Below, piece after piece: positions 1 through 11,539 of a stretch of 64,000 bases of DNA. Both the position numbers and the translations under genes were made by a program. The stretch comes from Moringa oleifera. Its lineage: Eukaryota > Streptophyta > Magnoliopsida > Brassicales > Moringaceae. Under the pieces are notes generated by a model that ran no database searches, had not been told where the DNA came from, and was given only the letters and a program-made list of their open reading frames with translations. Positions within the stretch are counted from its first letter, which is position 1; the number at the start of each line of letters is the position of its first letter. The stretch covers positions 751,501 to 815,500 of the forward strand of contig JAJFZO010000866.1 in the NCBI GenBank assembly GCA_021397835.1, given 5' to 3'.

Positions 1-301
1 TAAAGGTTAGTCTTATTAATGACTAACTTGTTTCAGTCCTTTCTGTCTGATTGCCTATAAGGTGGTGGGGAAGAAATTCTGAGATCTTGCTGCAGAGCCC
101 TGATTATTATAATTTACCGTTCTTAGTTTTTTCTTGTTGTCTTCTTGGTAAATGTAGCTTTTGAGAAAAGTATTTCTATGAGACCGATTTTGCCAGCATC
201 CTTCCAAGGGGATGCGAAATGAGAAGTTTGGCATGTTTTATTGTTCACCTTTTTAATAAATGCAATTTTCTTTTTCTTTTTTTGCTTTTTTTTGGTGGTA
301 G

Positions 302-556
302 CTGGCTTCTAGTGGCATCTCAGATGAGGAAAGAAAAGCTGCTATGAATTCTGTGAACCCTAAATATGTACTGAGGAACTATCTATGTCAGAGTGCCATT
401 GATGCAGCTGAACAAGGTGATTTCAGTGAGGTCCGGAGGCTGCTTAAACTAATGGAGCGGCCATATGACGATCAACCCGGAATGGAAAAGTATGCCCGTT
501 TGCCCCCAGCCTGGGCTTACCGACCAGGTGTCTGCATGCTTTCATGTTCTTCATGA
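302..556 (+). CDS. SELO: SelO/YdiU-family (UPF0061) protein, last exon only
   Basis: This is the C-terminal exon of a SelO-family pseudokinase; in this family the fold transfers AMP to protein side chains and plant and animal members are organellar. The exon begins after a pyrimidine-rich tract and AG at 300-301 and reads in frame into NPKYVLRNYLCQSAIDAAE, the conserved SelO C-terminal block, then RPYDDQPG and the terminal SCSS before TGA at 554-556. The antepenultimate Cys sits where vertebrate SelO carries selenocysteine, so this is the Cys form. The upstream exons, with the catalytic region, lie outside the window. Bases 1-301 look like the preceding intron and hold nothing else I can identify. 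Confidence 0.85.
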   Translation: MASSGISDEERKAAMNSVNPKYVLRNYLCQSAIDAAEQGDFSEVRRLLKLMERPYDDQPGMEKYARLPPAWAYRPGVCMLSCSS

Positions 557-1240
557 GTAGCATTGCCCACTAGAAAAAGTAAAGAGGACTACACTTTGTT
601 GTATGTATATATAATAGTCAAAAAAAGGTTTTTATTTTTCAGTTATTTCCCCTCTCTTTGCACCTCTTCTTTGGTAAATTGTTGAATCTAATTTGTATGC
701 AATTGTTCTACTACCCAATTGCTACAGTGAAGTTTTTGAAACATTCTATTTATTTGACTTGGACTGATGACTCATGGAAGCTGCAACTGGAACGTTCAAA
801 TGATGAATTTTGGAATTTGTCGATGACAAGTTTGGAGAATTCTATTTGTTCTGATAGGCCCAAGCCTCTGTCATACAGTGCCCGCATCAGATTTATGCAT
901 TCGGATTGAGCAGCTCTTCACCAAATTTAAATTTTATTCCAAAGATTATCTTTTTGCTTCTTGTTTGGTTCATGTTGTCTCTCGGTCGGTGTCCTCTTCT
1001 CCCGTTTCAGTTGACTAAGTTTAGCCTTCATTTCTTTTAAAAGCCACAGTTCCACAGGCTCCACAAAGTAATTGGGCAAACAATATGCTGAAATAACTTT
1101 GATTGCCCTTGTGCTGCAACTCAACTTGGGATAGCTTTTTGTAAATTACCTCTAAATTACAGTTTCACATATTAAAATTGTTAAAAATTAAATTGCTGGT
1201 AGCCTAAAGTCACTGTCTTTACCAGATCCAAGGACCAGCA
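557..1240 (+). other. 3' flank of SELO and spacer before LIP2
   Basis: T- and AT-rich sequence after the SELO stop. Short open frames here (for example 658-909 and, on the minus strand, 927-1124) resemble no family I know and have no gene-like structure. It most likely holds the SELO 3' UTR and terminator and the LIP2 promoter. Confidence 0.4.
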
Positions 1241-1379
1241 TGGCTCAGTTTTTACTCACGGGCTAGATTGATCAATCGTGTGATGTATCCTACACGGACG
1301 GTTTAGATCATTTTGTCTAGCGGCCGAATTGGATTCATTCAGGCCTATCTTCAGCAGATTTCACTGCTGAGCCGCGTAT

Positions 1380-1431
1380 CTCTCTCTTTGATTGAATTGA
1401 TTCTCGTATCTCAAACTGCCGCCGTTGTTTA
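1380..1431 (+). other. Probable leader (5' UTR) exon of LIP2, start of a long leader intron
   Basis: A CT-rich, less AT-rich stretch ends in TTTAG|GTAAGC, a good donor at 1432. The LIP2 start codon at 7287 is directly preceded by an acceptor (ATATAG at 7278-7283), so the simplest model is a non-coding first exon and an intron of 1432-7283 that contains the copia element. The upstream edge of the exon is not visible from sequence. This is inference from splice signals only. Confidence 0.4.
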
Positions 1432-2665
1432 GGTAAGCTGTTGTCCTTTATTTTCGCAAAATTTTCTCGTACTTATGCATCTATTCATCTCGTGATTGTT
1501 AACTTTGGCATCTATGGACACACATTCTTTCATTTCTATGTCAACTGATCTTCCTCTGTAATTGTGGAGTACGATGATCATTAACCACTCATTTTTATTA
1601 TAATGTTCTATGGGAACATATGGAATGGTTTACTGAAATTGTGGACGCAAAAGAACGAGATTTGATTATTGGTTGTTTGGTAGAATGCTTCTATGGGGTT
1701 TTGGGCGTAGGTTTGTAGTGTTGATGGGAGTGAATTACATGGGCAGAAAATTAAGCAGAGGACTGTTTTTCTGGTTTCTTTTTTCGAATTTTGAGAATCA
1801 AACTTGACGGATATGGTTTTCAAGGGTGAATAGTTTTAGATATTTGTTCTTGTCTATGGACAGAGAAGCTAAAAGATTAAAGTCATCGGAAATGTGGAAC
1901 AATACAAGCCCCAATTATTAATATGTGCTCTTTCTGATTGCTTGTGTTTACCTCATTCTTCAGAATATAATCTTAAGCTGAGCATTGCGCTTTGTTTGTG
2001 GCTTGAACAATTTTGAGAGACTTACCAGTGCCTCCTTAGGAAGAAGGCATTAGGCTCCCTTCAGGTGTGCCTTCTAGGATGATCAATAATAGACTCTAGA
2101 TATATGAAATTAATGAGTGGTACCTCTAAAAGCACCCTTATCTGGCTATGGAGTTTTCCTGTAGATAACTAATGTCATTCTATTGATTCTTTGGCCACAC
2201 ATTTCATCCTTAAATTTTGTTTTTGGTTCTTCAAGGAAACAGCCATTTAATGGTGCCTTTTTTTTTTCAGTAAAAGTATTTTTTCTGTTATAGTTAGATT
2301 CTGGCTGGATTTCCTACAAATTTCTGCATCTTATTTCCGATAGAGAAGAAAAAGAATGAAAGTAAATGGATTAATTGGAAGTAAGAGGCTGTGATTGGAA
2401 TAATAGATTGGGTGCTTCTTTCTTATAGTGTTAAAATTCATCTTCACTATGTATTTTCTCAGATGCTGGCAAACAGCAGAACTGGTTGTCGGACTTTTAG
2501 TATAATACTCCCTTTCTATTTTTCCTCCTTTCCCTTCCCCTGCTTGCTCTCTTGTCAATCATGTGAGGCCTTATTTAACTGTGACAATTTTGTTTCTTTT
2601 GTGTTTCAGTTCTTTTCGATTTCACCTCATGCCAAAAATTGGTAGTTTTCGCAATTAAGGAATGT

Positions 2666-2913
2666 TGTTGTGTGAGAATCCTTTTGCCCGGATAATCACA
2701 ATACTTCATTCATCAAACAAAACTTATATACATGATGAACTTAACAGAAAATTTAAAAAACAATGTGATAGTAGATCACAAATAAACCAATAACTAAAAC
2801 CTGAAAAAATGCATAACTGCTGTAACTTGCTTTAACTATTTTTAAAAACTAATCTTATCTTGTAGTACCTACTTTTTTCAACTTCTTGCAACATCTAAGA
2901 CATATTTCTAACA
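2666..2913 (-). repeat. Copia LTR (3' LTR in element orientation)
   Basis: 248 bp, TG...CA ends, paired with 6891-7137. Immediately inside it (2914-2924) the minus strand reads AAGGAGGAT, a polypurine tract. By eye it differs from its partner at roughly 30 positions, so the insertion is not recent. Confidence 0.92.
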
Positions 2914-5900
2914 ATCCTCCTTGTCTATGATGTTGCAAACTCCCAATTTGTCTCTCAGCATATCAAAATTAAATTTACACAAAACTTTTGTAAAGACATC
3001 AACCACTTTTTCATCAGTCCTGCAATGTACTAAGAACTTCTCCTTTATTCTGAATTTCTCTAAGAAAATAATGCTTAATTTTAAAATGCATTGTCTTCTC
3101 GTGAAATACTGGATTTGAAGAGATTTAATATGACTGCTTGATTATCTACAAAGATCTGACTTGATTCTTGCTGCACCAAATTCAGATGAAGAATTTTTCT
3201 TAGCCATATTATTCTGCTGTAGTTGCAGCAACAAACTGAACTTCTGCAGTACTTTTTTAGCTATGATTTCTTACTGTTTTGAACACTAATTTATCACACG
3301 TGAACCAAAATTGAAGCAACCACCAGTTTTACTCTTCATATCATCAATTAAACCTGCTCTATCACTGTCAGAAAAACCTGTTAACTTAAAATTCAAACAT
3401 CTTTTATACTTAACACTATAGTCAACATTTCCTTTGATGTATTGAACAATATGTTTAGCAGCCTGCATGTGTTCTTCACTTTCACAGTGATAAGAGGCTC
3501 ATAGCTTGAACAATATCAGGTCTAAAAGCAGTAAGATACATGAGGCGTCCAATTAAACTTCTATAGTGGTTTTCATTCACCTTGGCAGCTCCATTATCCT
3601 TACAACACTTGACTCTTGGTTGCATACAAGTATCAGTAGGCTTAGAACCTTCCGTATGAAATTTTTTAGGATTTTCTTGGCATATTTACACTGATGGATG
3701 AAGATCTCATTTTTCAGTTGTCTCACTTCTAAATCGAGGAAGTAAGACTTTGACTCCCAAGTCAATCATCTTGAATTTCTTTAACATTTCAACTTTGAAA
3801 GTATCAATAAGCTTTTAATTACTCCCTGTGACCAAAAGGTCATCAACATAAATAAAAACAATAATTAAATCAGCACCTACCTCTTTTATATAAAGAGTTG
3901 CTTCACTTAGACTTTCAATGAAGCCAAGGTTTAATAGGTGTTCATCAATATGGCTACACCAAACCTTTGGAACCTGCTTGAAACCATACAAAGCTTTCTT
4001 CAATAAATACACATTTTCCTCTTGCTCTTGCATGGCAAAGTCTTCAAGCTGTTCAACATAAATCTCTTCGTCTAAAAGACCATTTAAAATAGCAGATTTC
4101 ACGTCTAGTTGGAACACTTTCCAATCTTTTTGTGCGGCAATAGCAAGCAACAAACGTATGGTGTCAAGTCTTGCCATAAGAGGAAAAGTTTCAAAGTAAT
4201 CTACACCAAAAAATTGTGCATAACCTTTCACAACCAACCATGCTTTATACTTATCTACTGATCCATCAGGGTTTTTGTTCTGAAAACCCATTTCAGCCCA
4301 ATAACATTTCTGTTTTGAGGTCCTTTAACAAGCTTCCAAGTCTTATTTTTCTCAATTATTCGAAGCTCTTCTTCCATAGCAGCTTTCCATTTTGGCTCTA
4401 ACATTGTTCCATCAACACTTTCTGAATCACATACTGCAACATTGTATCTTGCATTAATATCAGAGAGTAATCTATTGCCTCTAGTTGGCTCATCATCAAC
4501 ATTTTCTTCATAGGATTGTAATTCACCAAAATGTTGATCTTCGACACTTGCTTTCCAATCCCATTGTTCTTCCTCCATAAAAACAACATCTCTGCTGATG
4601 ATTATCTTTTCTGTTTGAGGTCAAAATATTCTACAGGCCTTAGACGTCTTGCTATAGCCTATGAAGATTCCAAGCTCAGCATTCTTGTCTAATTTATCTC
4701 TTGTAACTTGAGGAATATAAGAGAAATACAAACAATCGAAAATTTTCAAATTGGACAGAGAAGGTTTATAACCATACCATGCTTCATAAGGTGTTTGAGT
4801 GGCTGCCTCTATCAAAAAAATTTTAGGCCAATCTTTCTCATGTAGCAAACAACGAGCCATCTCCATAATGGTTCTATTTTTTTTTTCCTGACTCCATTTT
4901 ACTGTACAGTATAAGGAGCAGTAAGTTGATGCTCAATTCTAACCTCTTCACAAAATCTATTTAACTTTCCTGGTGTGTACTCTTTGCCATTATCTGACCT
5001 TAATACCACCATCTTGCAGTCACTTTGATTTTCTACCAAAGTTTTAAATCTCTAGAATACAGGAGCTATTTCAGATTTGAACCTGAGGAAGTATATTCAA
5101 CACATTCTGGTTAAATCATCTACAAAGGCAATATAATACTTGCCGCCTTTGATTGATGGCGTCCTGAATGGCCTTCTAATGTCTGTATGCACTAGTTGAA
5201 GCTTGTGAGAAACCCCCCAAGATTTTTTTGAAAAGGGCAGCCTTGTCTGCTTGCCAAATTGACAAGCTTTGCAACGTGAGATGCTGTCTTCCAGGTGATC
5301 CAAGCCTTTTACCAGTTTATGTTTTTGCATTAAAAGAATTGCAGAATGATAATCATGCCCTAGCCTTTTATGCTAAAAGGTTAGTGATGCTTGCAGAAGC
5401 TTGGTATGCAGATTGCTCATTCTCCATCAAATCAAGTGAGAAGCTCTTCCCATTCATTTTAAGGGTCAATACTTTTAGCCTTTTTGCATCTTTGATCACA
5501 CATGTTCTATTCTCAAAATGGACTTAAAAACCTTTCTCAAGTAATTGACCAATGCTTTGACCAATTTTGATCAATTTCTGGAACATATAACATGTCAGCA
5601 ATCACTTTAATACCAGAAAGAGTTTCAATTGCAACAAAACCTTTACCTTCAATAGATACATAACCCCCATATCCAACTTTGACTTTGAAAATTGTTGTTC
5701 TGTGAAGTTCTTTGAAAAGTTCAGCATTATTGGTCATGTGATTTGTACATCCTGAATCCACTAAGCAAGTTTCACTTTTGCCGCCGTTTACGTAGCAGGA
5801 AGCCACAAATAATTGTTCATTTTCCTTTTTATTCACATTTTGAGTTTCATTTATTTGTTGCTTCCCTTTATTTCTGCAAATTCTTTCCACATGACCCAGT

Positions 5901-6890
5901 TGGTTGCATTTATTACACCTTACATCGAGTCTGCTCAACACTTAAAACGAGGATGATTGGTTCTGCCACAATGTTGACAGGGAGGTTGATTGATTCTTTT
6001 GTTGTTATTTACACCGTTGTTGCCTGCTTCACTGCTGCTTGCTCCATGAGTTTCATTATTTCCAGTATCAACTCCCGAATTACTTTTGTTTTTCTTCCAC
6101 TCTTTCTTTTTGCCTTTGCTGGAATCATGGGCTTGCAGTTTGGCTTTCAATCGTCCTTCCAAATCATCATTTTCTCTTATCTACCTTCTTAGCTCATGGG
6201 CTTCCATAGCACTAAAAAGCTCTACCAATGTGATCTTTGTGAGGTCTTTGACTTACTCCAATGCAAAAATCTTGGCTTCAAACCTTTCAGGCAGAGTCAC
6301 TAGGGGTTTTTCAACAGTTCTACTGTCAGACATGTCTTGACCAAGAAGCCTAAGCTTGTTGACAAATTCTAGCAACCGATTTGTATACTCCTTGATAGAG
6401 TCTTTCATCCTTTGTAATTTGAACTCTCTCCTTAGATTTAATACTCGCATGTTTCTGGTTTTTCATTGCCTTGAAAATTTAGACTTGAGATACCCTGATA
6501 TTTGGAAGGCTGTTTGAAGATTCATGATCTTCATAAGCAAATTTTCAGAGACAGCTAAATATAGGCAAGTTTTAGCCTTGAAGTTCTTGGAGGTTCTCTC
6601 TTGATGATTCTTGATTTGCTAGAATCTTCAGGTAATGGTAGAATTTCTAGTTCCTTTATCCCTACATCCCACAGATCCAAGCCTGCAAATAAGCAGTCAT
6701 CTTTACAGCTCACAGTTTGTAATTTTCACCGATGAATATTGGAGGTGGAACCAGTGCGAAGTTCTTTGAGGTCATGACATTCACTCGAGTTAAATGAGTT
6801 GACAAAGAATTCTTTGTTTTGAAATCCTCACACTCAACTCACTCTTGGCTTGTAAAATAGATCCCTTAAATATAAGTTTCCGATATCATT

Positions 6891-7137
6891 TGTTGTATGA
6901 GAATCCTTTTGTCTGGATAATCACAATATTTCATTTATCAAACAAACTTATGTACATGATGAACTTAATTGACAATTTAAAAACAACGTGATAGTAGATC
7001 ATAAATAAACCAATAATTAAAACCAAAAAAACTACATAACTGCAGTAACTTGTTGTAATTATTTTTAAAAACTAATCTTAGCTTGCAGTAACTATTTTTT
7101 TTCAATTTCTTGCAACATTTAAGACACATTTCTAACA
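6891..7137 (-). repeat. Copia LTR (5' LTR in element orientation)
   Basis: 247 bp, TGTTGTATGAG...TTTCTAACA, partner of 2666-2913. Just inside it (about 6873-6890) the minus strand reads TGATATCGGAAAC, a decayed match to the initiator-Met tRNA primer site TGGTATCAGAGC used by most plant copia elements. Confidence 0.92.
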
Positions 7138-7286
7138 AATGTAAGTATTAGCCACAAATCACATGTGGATCATTTATTTAGTCTGCTGTGTGTAGTGGAC
7201 CCTTGTGGTTGTGACACAATAACTGGAATTGATGCCATCTAATAATAAAATAGCAACTAATTCTGATTATATCATGGATATAGGGA

Positions 7287-7994
7287 ATGAGAGTTTCACG
7301 AAGTCTTGAGGTATGGAAACTAGGCACTATGAATTACTTGGATGCACTAAAGCTTCAGGAGAGGCTAGTATCCGACAGAAAAGCTCATAGGATCCCAGAT
7401 ACTCTCCTGTCTCTGCAGCATCCTCCCACGTACACCCTTGGCAAAAGGCAGACTGATCACAATTTATTAATTTCTGAGTCTGAACTTCAAAAGATAGGAG
7501 CTGAGCTTCATTATACACAAAGGGGAGGAGATATCACATTTCATGGTCCACATCAAGCCATCTTGTATCCTATTATTTCTCTTCGTGACATTGGACTTGG
7601 TGCTCGGAATTATGTGGAGAAACTGGAGCTAAGCATGATTGAATTAGCATCTTTATATGGCCTCAAAGCCTGTGCTGGGAAGACAGGTGAGACAGGGGTT
7701 TGGGTTGGAGACAGAAAGATTGGTGCTATAGGAGTTCGAATATCATATGGGATCACTTCTCATGGTTTAGCATTCAACATTGATCCTGATCTAAACTATT
7801 TTAAGCACATTGTCCCTTGTGGGATTACAGATAAAGAGGTCACATCTTTGAGACAAGAGACAGGCATCACACTTCCTGCTGAAGAAGTAATTCATGAGCA
7901 ATTAATTTCTTGTTTTGCAAGACTCTTTGGTTATAACAGTATTATATGGAAGGAAAACCTGCAGTACTGTTTGAACAATGAGAAAAACCATTGA
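7287..7994 (+). CDS. LIP2: Mitochondrial lipoyl(octanoyl) transferase LIP2
   Basis: Octanoyltransferase of the LipB family, which moves octanoyl from acyl carrier protein to the lipoyl-domain lysine of 2-oxoacid dehydrogenases and glycine cleavage H protein, the first step of lipoate assembly. The 235-residue protein equals the plant LIP2 length and is uninterrupted in a single exon. The family blocks QHPPTYTLGKRQTDHN (44-59), RGGDITFHGPHQ (79-90), DRKIGAIGVR (142-151) and PCGITDKEVTS (177-187) are present, including the expected catalytic Lys144 and Cys178. The start at 7287 lies three bases after a splice acceptor and gives MRVSRSLEVWKLG, as in known LIP2 proteins. Mitochondrial location is known for the family; no long presequence is visible here. 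Confidence 0.95.
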   Translation: MRVSRSLEVWKLGTMNYLDALKLQERLVSDRKAHRIPDTLLSLQHPPTYTLGKRQTDHNLLISESELQKIGAELHYTQRGGDITFHGPHQAILYPIISLRDIGLGARNYVEKLELSMIELASLYGLKACAGKTGETGVWVGDRKIGAIGVRISYGITSHGLAFNIDPDLNYFKHIVPCGITDKEVTSLRQETGITLPAEEVIHEQLISCFARLFGYNSIIWKENLQYCLNNEKNH

Positions 7995-9294
7995 CATGTA
8001 TCTTTTGTATGCCAGATGAACGGAAGGTTTGTACTCTTTGATTAATTTATCTTTGAAATAAACCTACTTGCAGTTGTCCAATTTTTGTGTTTGAGACTTG
8101 AAACCAGTTTGATAGATCATTGCTGATGCATGTGGAAGGGGGGAATCATTTGATGCACATGTTACCTTTGAGTCTATGCCAATGAGACTGAAGTATATTT
8201 CATCAAAATATTTCTTCAATGACAAGTTTTATGAGTTACTTTGACCAAATCTTGCCATGGGGTCTCCTTCAATCAATGCTGAACACAAGTGCTGAGTAAT
8301 CAATGACTGTACAACAGGAGACCTTCCAGACTTGGCTGAACTCCACTGCTGACTAATTGATGGCGCAGACATCAGTGAATGATTTAATTATGGCTATGTG
8401 GTCCTTTTGATTATATCTTTAAGATTTCCATAGGGTTGGAGCAAGTGGGATGCTTATATTAAAGTGTCTTGTTGAAATCCATGTTCTATGTTTAACTGTT
8501 CTTTGAATCTTAGGAAAACAAGCAGCCATGAAGGAGATTTTTTGTCTAAAGAATGAGTAGGAGTCCAAATGAGTTTCATCATAACTGACAAGCCAGCTAT
8601 GTCTAGGGGATGGGAAATCCGTATTTAGCTATTTCAGACATGAAGACAAATACAATAATTAAGGAATAGCAATAGTAACAAAATGCAGTGCTTAGGGTAA
8701 ATTAGGAGAAGGCTAAGGAGAAACAGGGAATTTTCGAAGAAGATGGTTGGTGATTAATGCAGTGGAAAGTAGTCTTACCCAGCTGTCTTGTAGCACAAGT
8801 ACAGAAAAATTTAATTAGTATTTTAGAAACAAAGCACAGAAAAATGAGGGAAGTGATTTGGTCTCATGTGATCAGTCACATGAGACATGCTGAAAAATAG
8901 TTGAGGATTGTAGAAGAGTCAGAGAAATAGTATAATCAATTCAACCTCACATGATCAGCTGCTTCTAAGTTCCAACATATTCAAGAATAAGGAAAGGTAT
9001 TAACTCTTCCACTGTATATCTGACAAAGAAAATGTTACCTGGACTAAATTTTAGTCAGATTAATCAAGTTTCTGCAAAATTCTAACGCGGATTCACTTGC
9101 TAACATGCTTGTTATTATCTGTTTCATTGACTTACTTTGGTGTGTCAGATCTATTCTCTGAAACTTGAATAAATAATTACTGTCTTTATCACATTGATCT
9201 GTTGACTGTAATTGTAAATGGAATTAGAAACCGAGCACCTGATACTCACTTGTCTACCAAACAGGCTCCTGAGACAGATTATAGCTATTGTTAA
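7995..9294. other. Intergenic region between LIP2 and the CLE-like gene
   Basis: AT-rich, with no coding frame I can support. It should hold the LIP2 3' UTR and the promoter of the gene at 9421. The only notable structure is the perfect hairpin at 8861-8886. Confidence 0.5.
8861..8886. repeat. Perfect inverted repeat (11-bp arms, 4-bp loop)
   Basis: GTCTCATGTGA, spacer TCAG, TCACATGAGAC. A related string, CACATGATCAG, recurs at 8948-8958. It lies about 535 bp upstream of the CLE-like start codon. Its function is unknown. Confidence 0.7.
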
Positions 9295-9302
9295 GTGATG
9301 TC

Positions 9303-9310
9303 TATATATT
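9303..9310 (+). promoter_or_regulatory. Candidate TATA box for the CLE-like gene
   Basis: TATATATT about 110 bp upstream of the chosen start codon, a plausible distance for a short leader. In AT-rich DNA such matches arise by chance, so support is weak. Confidence 0.3.
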
Positions 9311-9420
9311 ACACTTTCACTTGCATAAAATGGAGGGTATGCTTGACAGACATACACTGTTATATCCTTTTCCAGAAGCTAACCATCTTCTTTTCTCTGT
9401 CTTTCCAAATTTGCACTACC

Positions 9421-9678
9421 ATGAAATCTGGTGATAGAGTCCTGGTTGCAATCGTTGCCTTGCTTCTGATTCAAGTTCTTGTGTCTTCTCAGCTGTCTCT
9501 TCAGAACAACATTCATTTCAGAGGCAAGAATCAACACAGGAGACTGCTAGTTTCTGTTTCTGTGATTTCTGCAAATCTAAACAGCTCAAAAGGAGTCACT
9601 GAAGATCCAAGAGAGGTTGTGGAAACAAACCTAAGGAAGGCACCCCCGAGTGGTTCAAATCCTACCCAGAACAAGTAA
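9421..9678 (+). CDS. CLE-like (CLAVATA3/ESR-related) small secreted peptide precursor
   Basis: An 85-residue protein with the layout of a plant peptide-hormone precursor. Residues 1-28 form a hydrophobic signal peptide, followed by a variable basic middle and a C-terminal motif KAPPSGSNPTQN (73-84) plus one Lys. Aligned with the canonical CLE dodecapeptide RLVPSGPNPLHN it keeps Pro4, Ser5, Gly6, Asn8, Pro9 and Asn12, but has Lys at 1, Ser instead of the often-modified Pro7, and Gln instead of His11. The start at 9421 is chosen because it puts the signal peptide at the N terminus; the same frame stays open upstream to 9295. CLE peptides act outside the cell on leucine-rich-repeat receptor kinases. 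Assignment rests on the motif and layout, so a non-CLE secreted peptide is possible. Confidence 0.6.
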   Translation: MKSGDRVLVAIVALLLIQVLVSSQLSLQNNIHFRGKNQHRRLLVSVSVISANLNSSKGVTEDPREVVETNLRKAPPSGSNPTQNK

Positions 9679-11539
9679 ATTCAGATGCTGTGGCGTAAAG
9701 ATCTCAGCAAGAAAGAGAATTCAAGCCTCATTCTCTTTTCACATTTTTGCAGTTTTCCTACTCTAACTGTTGGATAGGTCAGGAGAATCGGATCTCTATA
9801 CAATTTTTTCTTTTCTTTTCTGAAATATCTTTTACCCTTTTTACTGGGACAAGTTAGGTAATCATTTCAGTCTTTACTTCAACTTTTGGGTCAAATTTTT
9901 GTTCTGTAGTAGGATATTTAGATGGAAATATATTGAAAGAAGTCTCTACCAGCATATAATAATAGTATAGTTTGTTCAGAAGATCTCGCCAGTTCATTGT
10001 TGGTGATTAATGCCTAAAACATTTCTCAGAAACTGCTCATTCTCCCACCAGCTCATTGTTTTGTACCTTTTAATCTTTTTTTTTTTTTTGGGAGGGGGGG
10101 GGGGGGTGTACTTATACTTGTTGCAGTAAATGGTAGTTCATGAGAGGATAAAACATCTCTTCACTTTATGCTTCTTAGTCTTTTTCTACTAGGGACCTCC
10201 TGTGCTGATCAAAATAGACATGTTTGGATGCTTTAAATCTTGGAAATAACAATCATTATGTCAGATCTTTCAACCCTTTTGGCTGGAAAATAGAAATCTT
10301 CACAGCCAAGAGGCTATGTTGGTTGTCTCTTATGTTATCCTTTCCTTTGTTGCATCATTATCTCTTCTTCCTTCCAGCTTCAGTAGCTATCTCTTTTTGT
10401 TCTTTAGAGCATCTATTTAGTGATCCTTTCCTCTTAATTTCTCACTGAAAAGCACTGCATAAAAGAATAAAACCCTGCCTGTTAGTGTTGTCTTGCTGGA
10501 GTTAATGCATCCAAGTGAGAAAAATGGCCTTTGATAACTTTATTCGTTCGATAAACAGGATAGATTAGTTTACTACTTTGCATGAATAGATTTGTTTTGA
10601 GCAGGAAGATAGAAAATAGAAAAATCATTTGCAGATCTCTAATGATCTTTACTGAATCATAGATATTAATAAACAGGTTTCTGTATGATACAGAATCTTT
10701 ACATTCAGAACTTAGAGCTTCATACCTCAGAAAGACAAGGTAAGCATTTTGCAAGTTTGACCATGGCTGAAGTAATTTAGGCTTTGACAGTGATTTAGAT
10801 CAGACCCAGTTCAGAAAACCTTAAAATAAAACAGGGAATACGACTTGAGAACCAAGAATTGACACAGAAGAAATATGCCTGGCTACTTTCCATATGCTGC
10901 AATAAAGAAAATTTTTATGGACTTCCAGAGAGAGAATTTCATTTTCAGAGTCAAAAACTGCTTGTGGGTGTCTGTTAGTTTAATTGATAAACTCATTTGT
11001 ACTGAATATTTGTTAAAATGGATTCAACTTTGGTACAATGTCCTTATCTTAAAATGGCAGTCAAAGATGAAATGGAGTGCTTATGGCTTGATATTAGTCG
11101 CTTAGCTGCTAGATAATGACACTACAAGCAAATATGAAAAAGTGGTAACTGGTATATGAGTTTGATTTACCACCTGATATATTTCTTTCTAAGTCCTTAA
11201 TCAATTAAAGCAATAAGAAAGTAAAATTCAACAGCAACCAAAGCAGTCAAGAATAACCACAACACTCTGCTTTATGCAATAAGGCTGTCTAGCTAGTAGT
11301 GAGCGTTTGTCTTCAGCCAACATAAGCTTACCACCTCTTCCAATGATTCCTATGCAGCTTACCTGAACTAGACAACGAGAGTGTCTGCTTGACAAACCCA
11401 GAAACAACACCATTTTGCTCTGGTTCTTGGAAACATTCTGCCAACAAATCTCCACCTTGTTTACAGGGAACAAAATCAGATGGTTCTCGATTCTTTGCCA
11501 GCCTTCCACCCCAATCACCTAGCTAACGATTCAGCCTTG
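9679..11539. other. Intergenic, no gene recognised
   Basis: 3' flank of the CLE-like gene, then sequence with scattered short open frames (10224-10448, 10875-11105 plus strand; 10482-10754, 11228-11518 minus strand) that match nothing I know. A T run followed by a nearly pure G run (10079-10106) is a low-complexity tract. Confidence 0.45.

Larger units (their letters stand above)
2666..7137 (-). mobile_element. Ty1/copia LTR retrotransposon, full length but with a broken coding region
   Basis: A 4.47-kb copia element on the minus strand, bounded by two LTRs starting TGTTG and ending CTAACA and by the 5-bp target duplication AATGT (2661-2665 and 7138-7142). Reading leftward: a gag UBN2-type domain (about 6450-6190), zinc knuckles CQHCGRTNHPRFKC (near 5940) and CNKCNQLGHVERIC (near 5900), a protease motif VDSGCTNHMT (near 5760), GAG-pre-integrase and integrase pieces (5330-4621), reverse transcriptase (4578-3815, with YVDDLL) and RNase H remnants (3468-3286). 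This is the copia order, with integrase before reverse transcriptase. The reading frame is interrupted many times, so the element cannot supply its own proteins. It probably lies inside the LIP2 leader intron, antisense to the gene. Confidence 0.93.

Noticed and set aside
1351..1370. TCAGCAG/CTGCTGA inverted repeat in the LIP2 leader as a regulatory hairpin
   Set aside because: Seven-base arms are common by chance and nothing else supports a function.
10079..10106. T-run plus G-run as a G-quadruplex regulatory element
   Set aside because: It is a low-complexity homopolymer tract, prone to sequencing error, with no gene-proximal context.
11228..11518. Minus-strand open frame as part of the second copia element
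   Set aside because: I could not match it to RNase H, an LTR or any copia domain, so the element boundary was drawn at about 11540.
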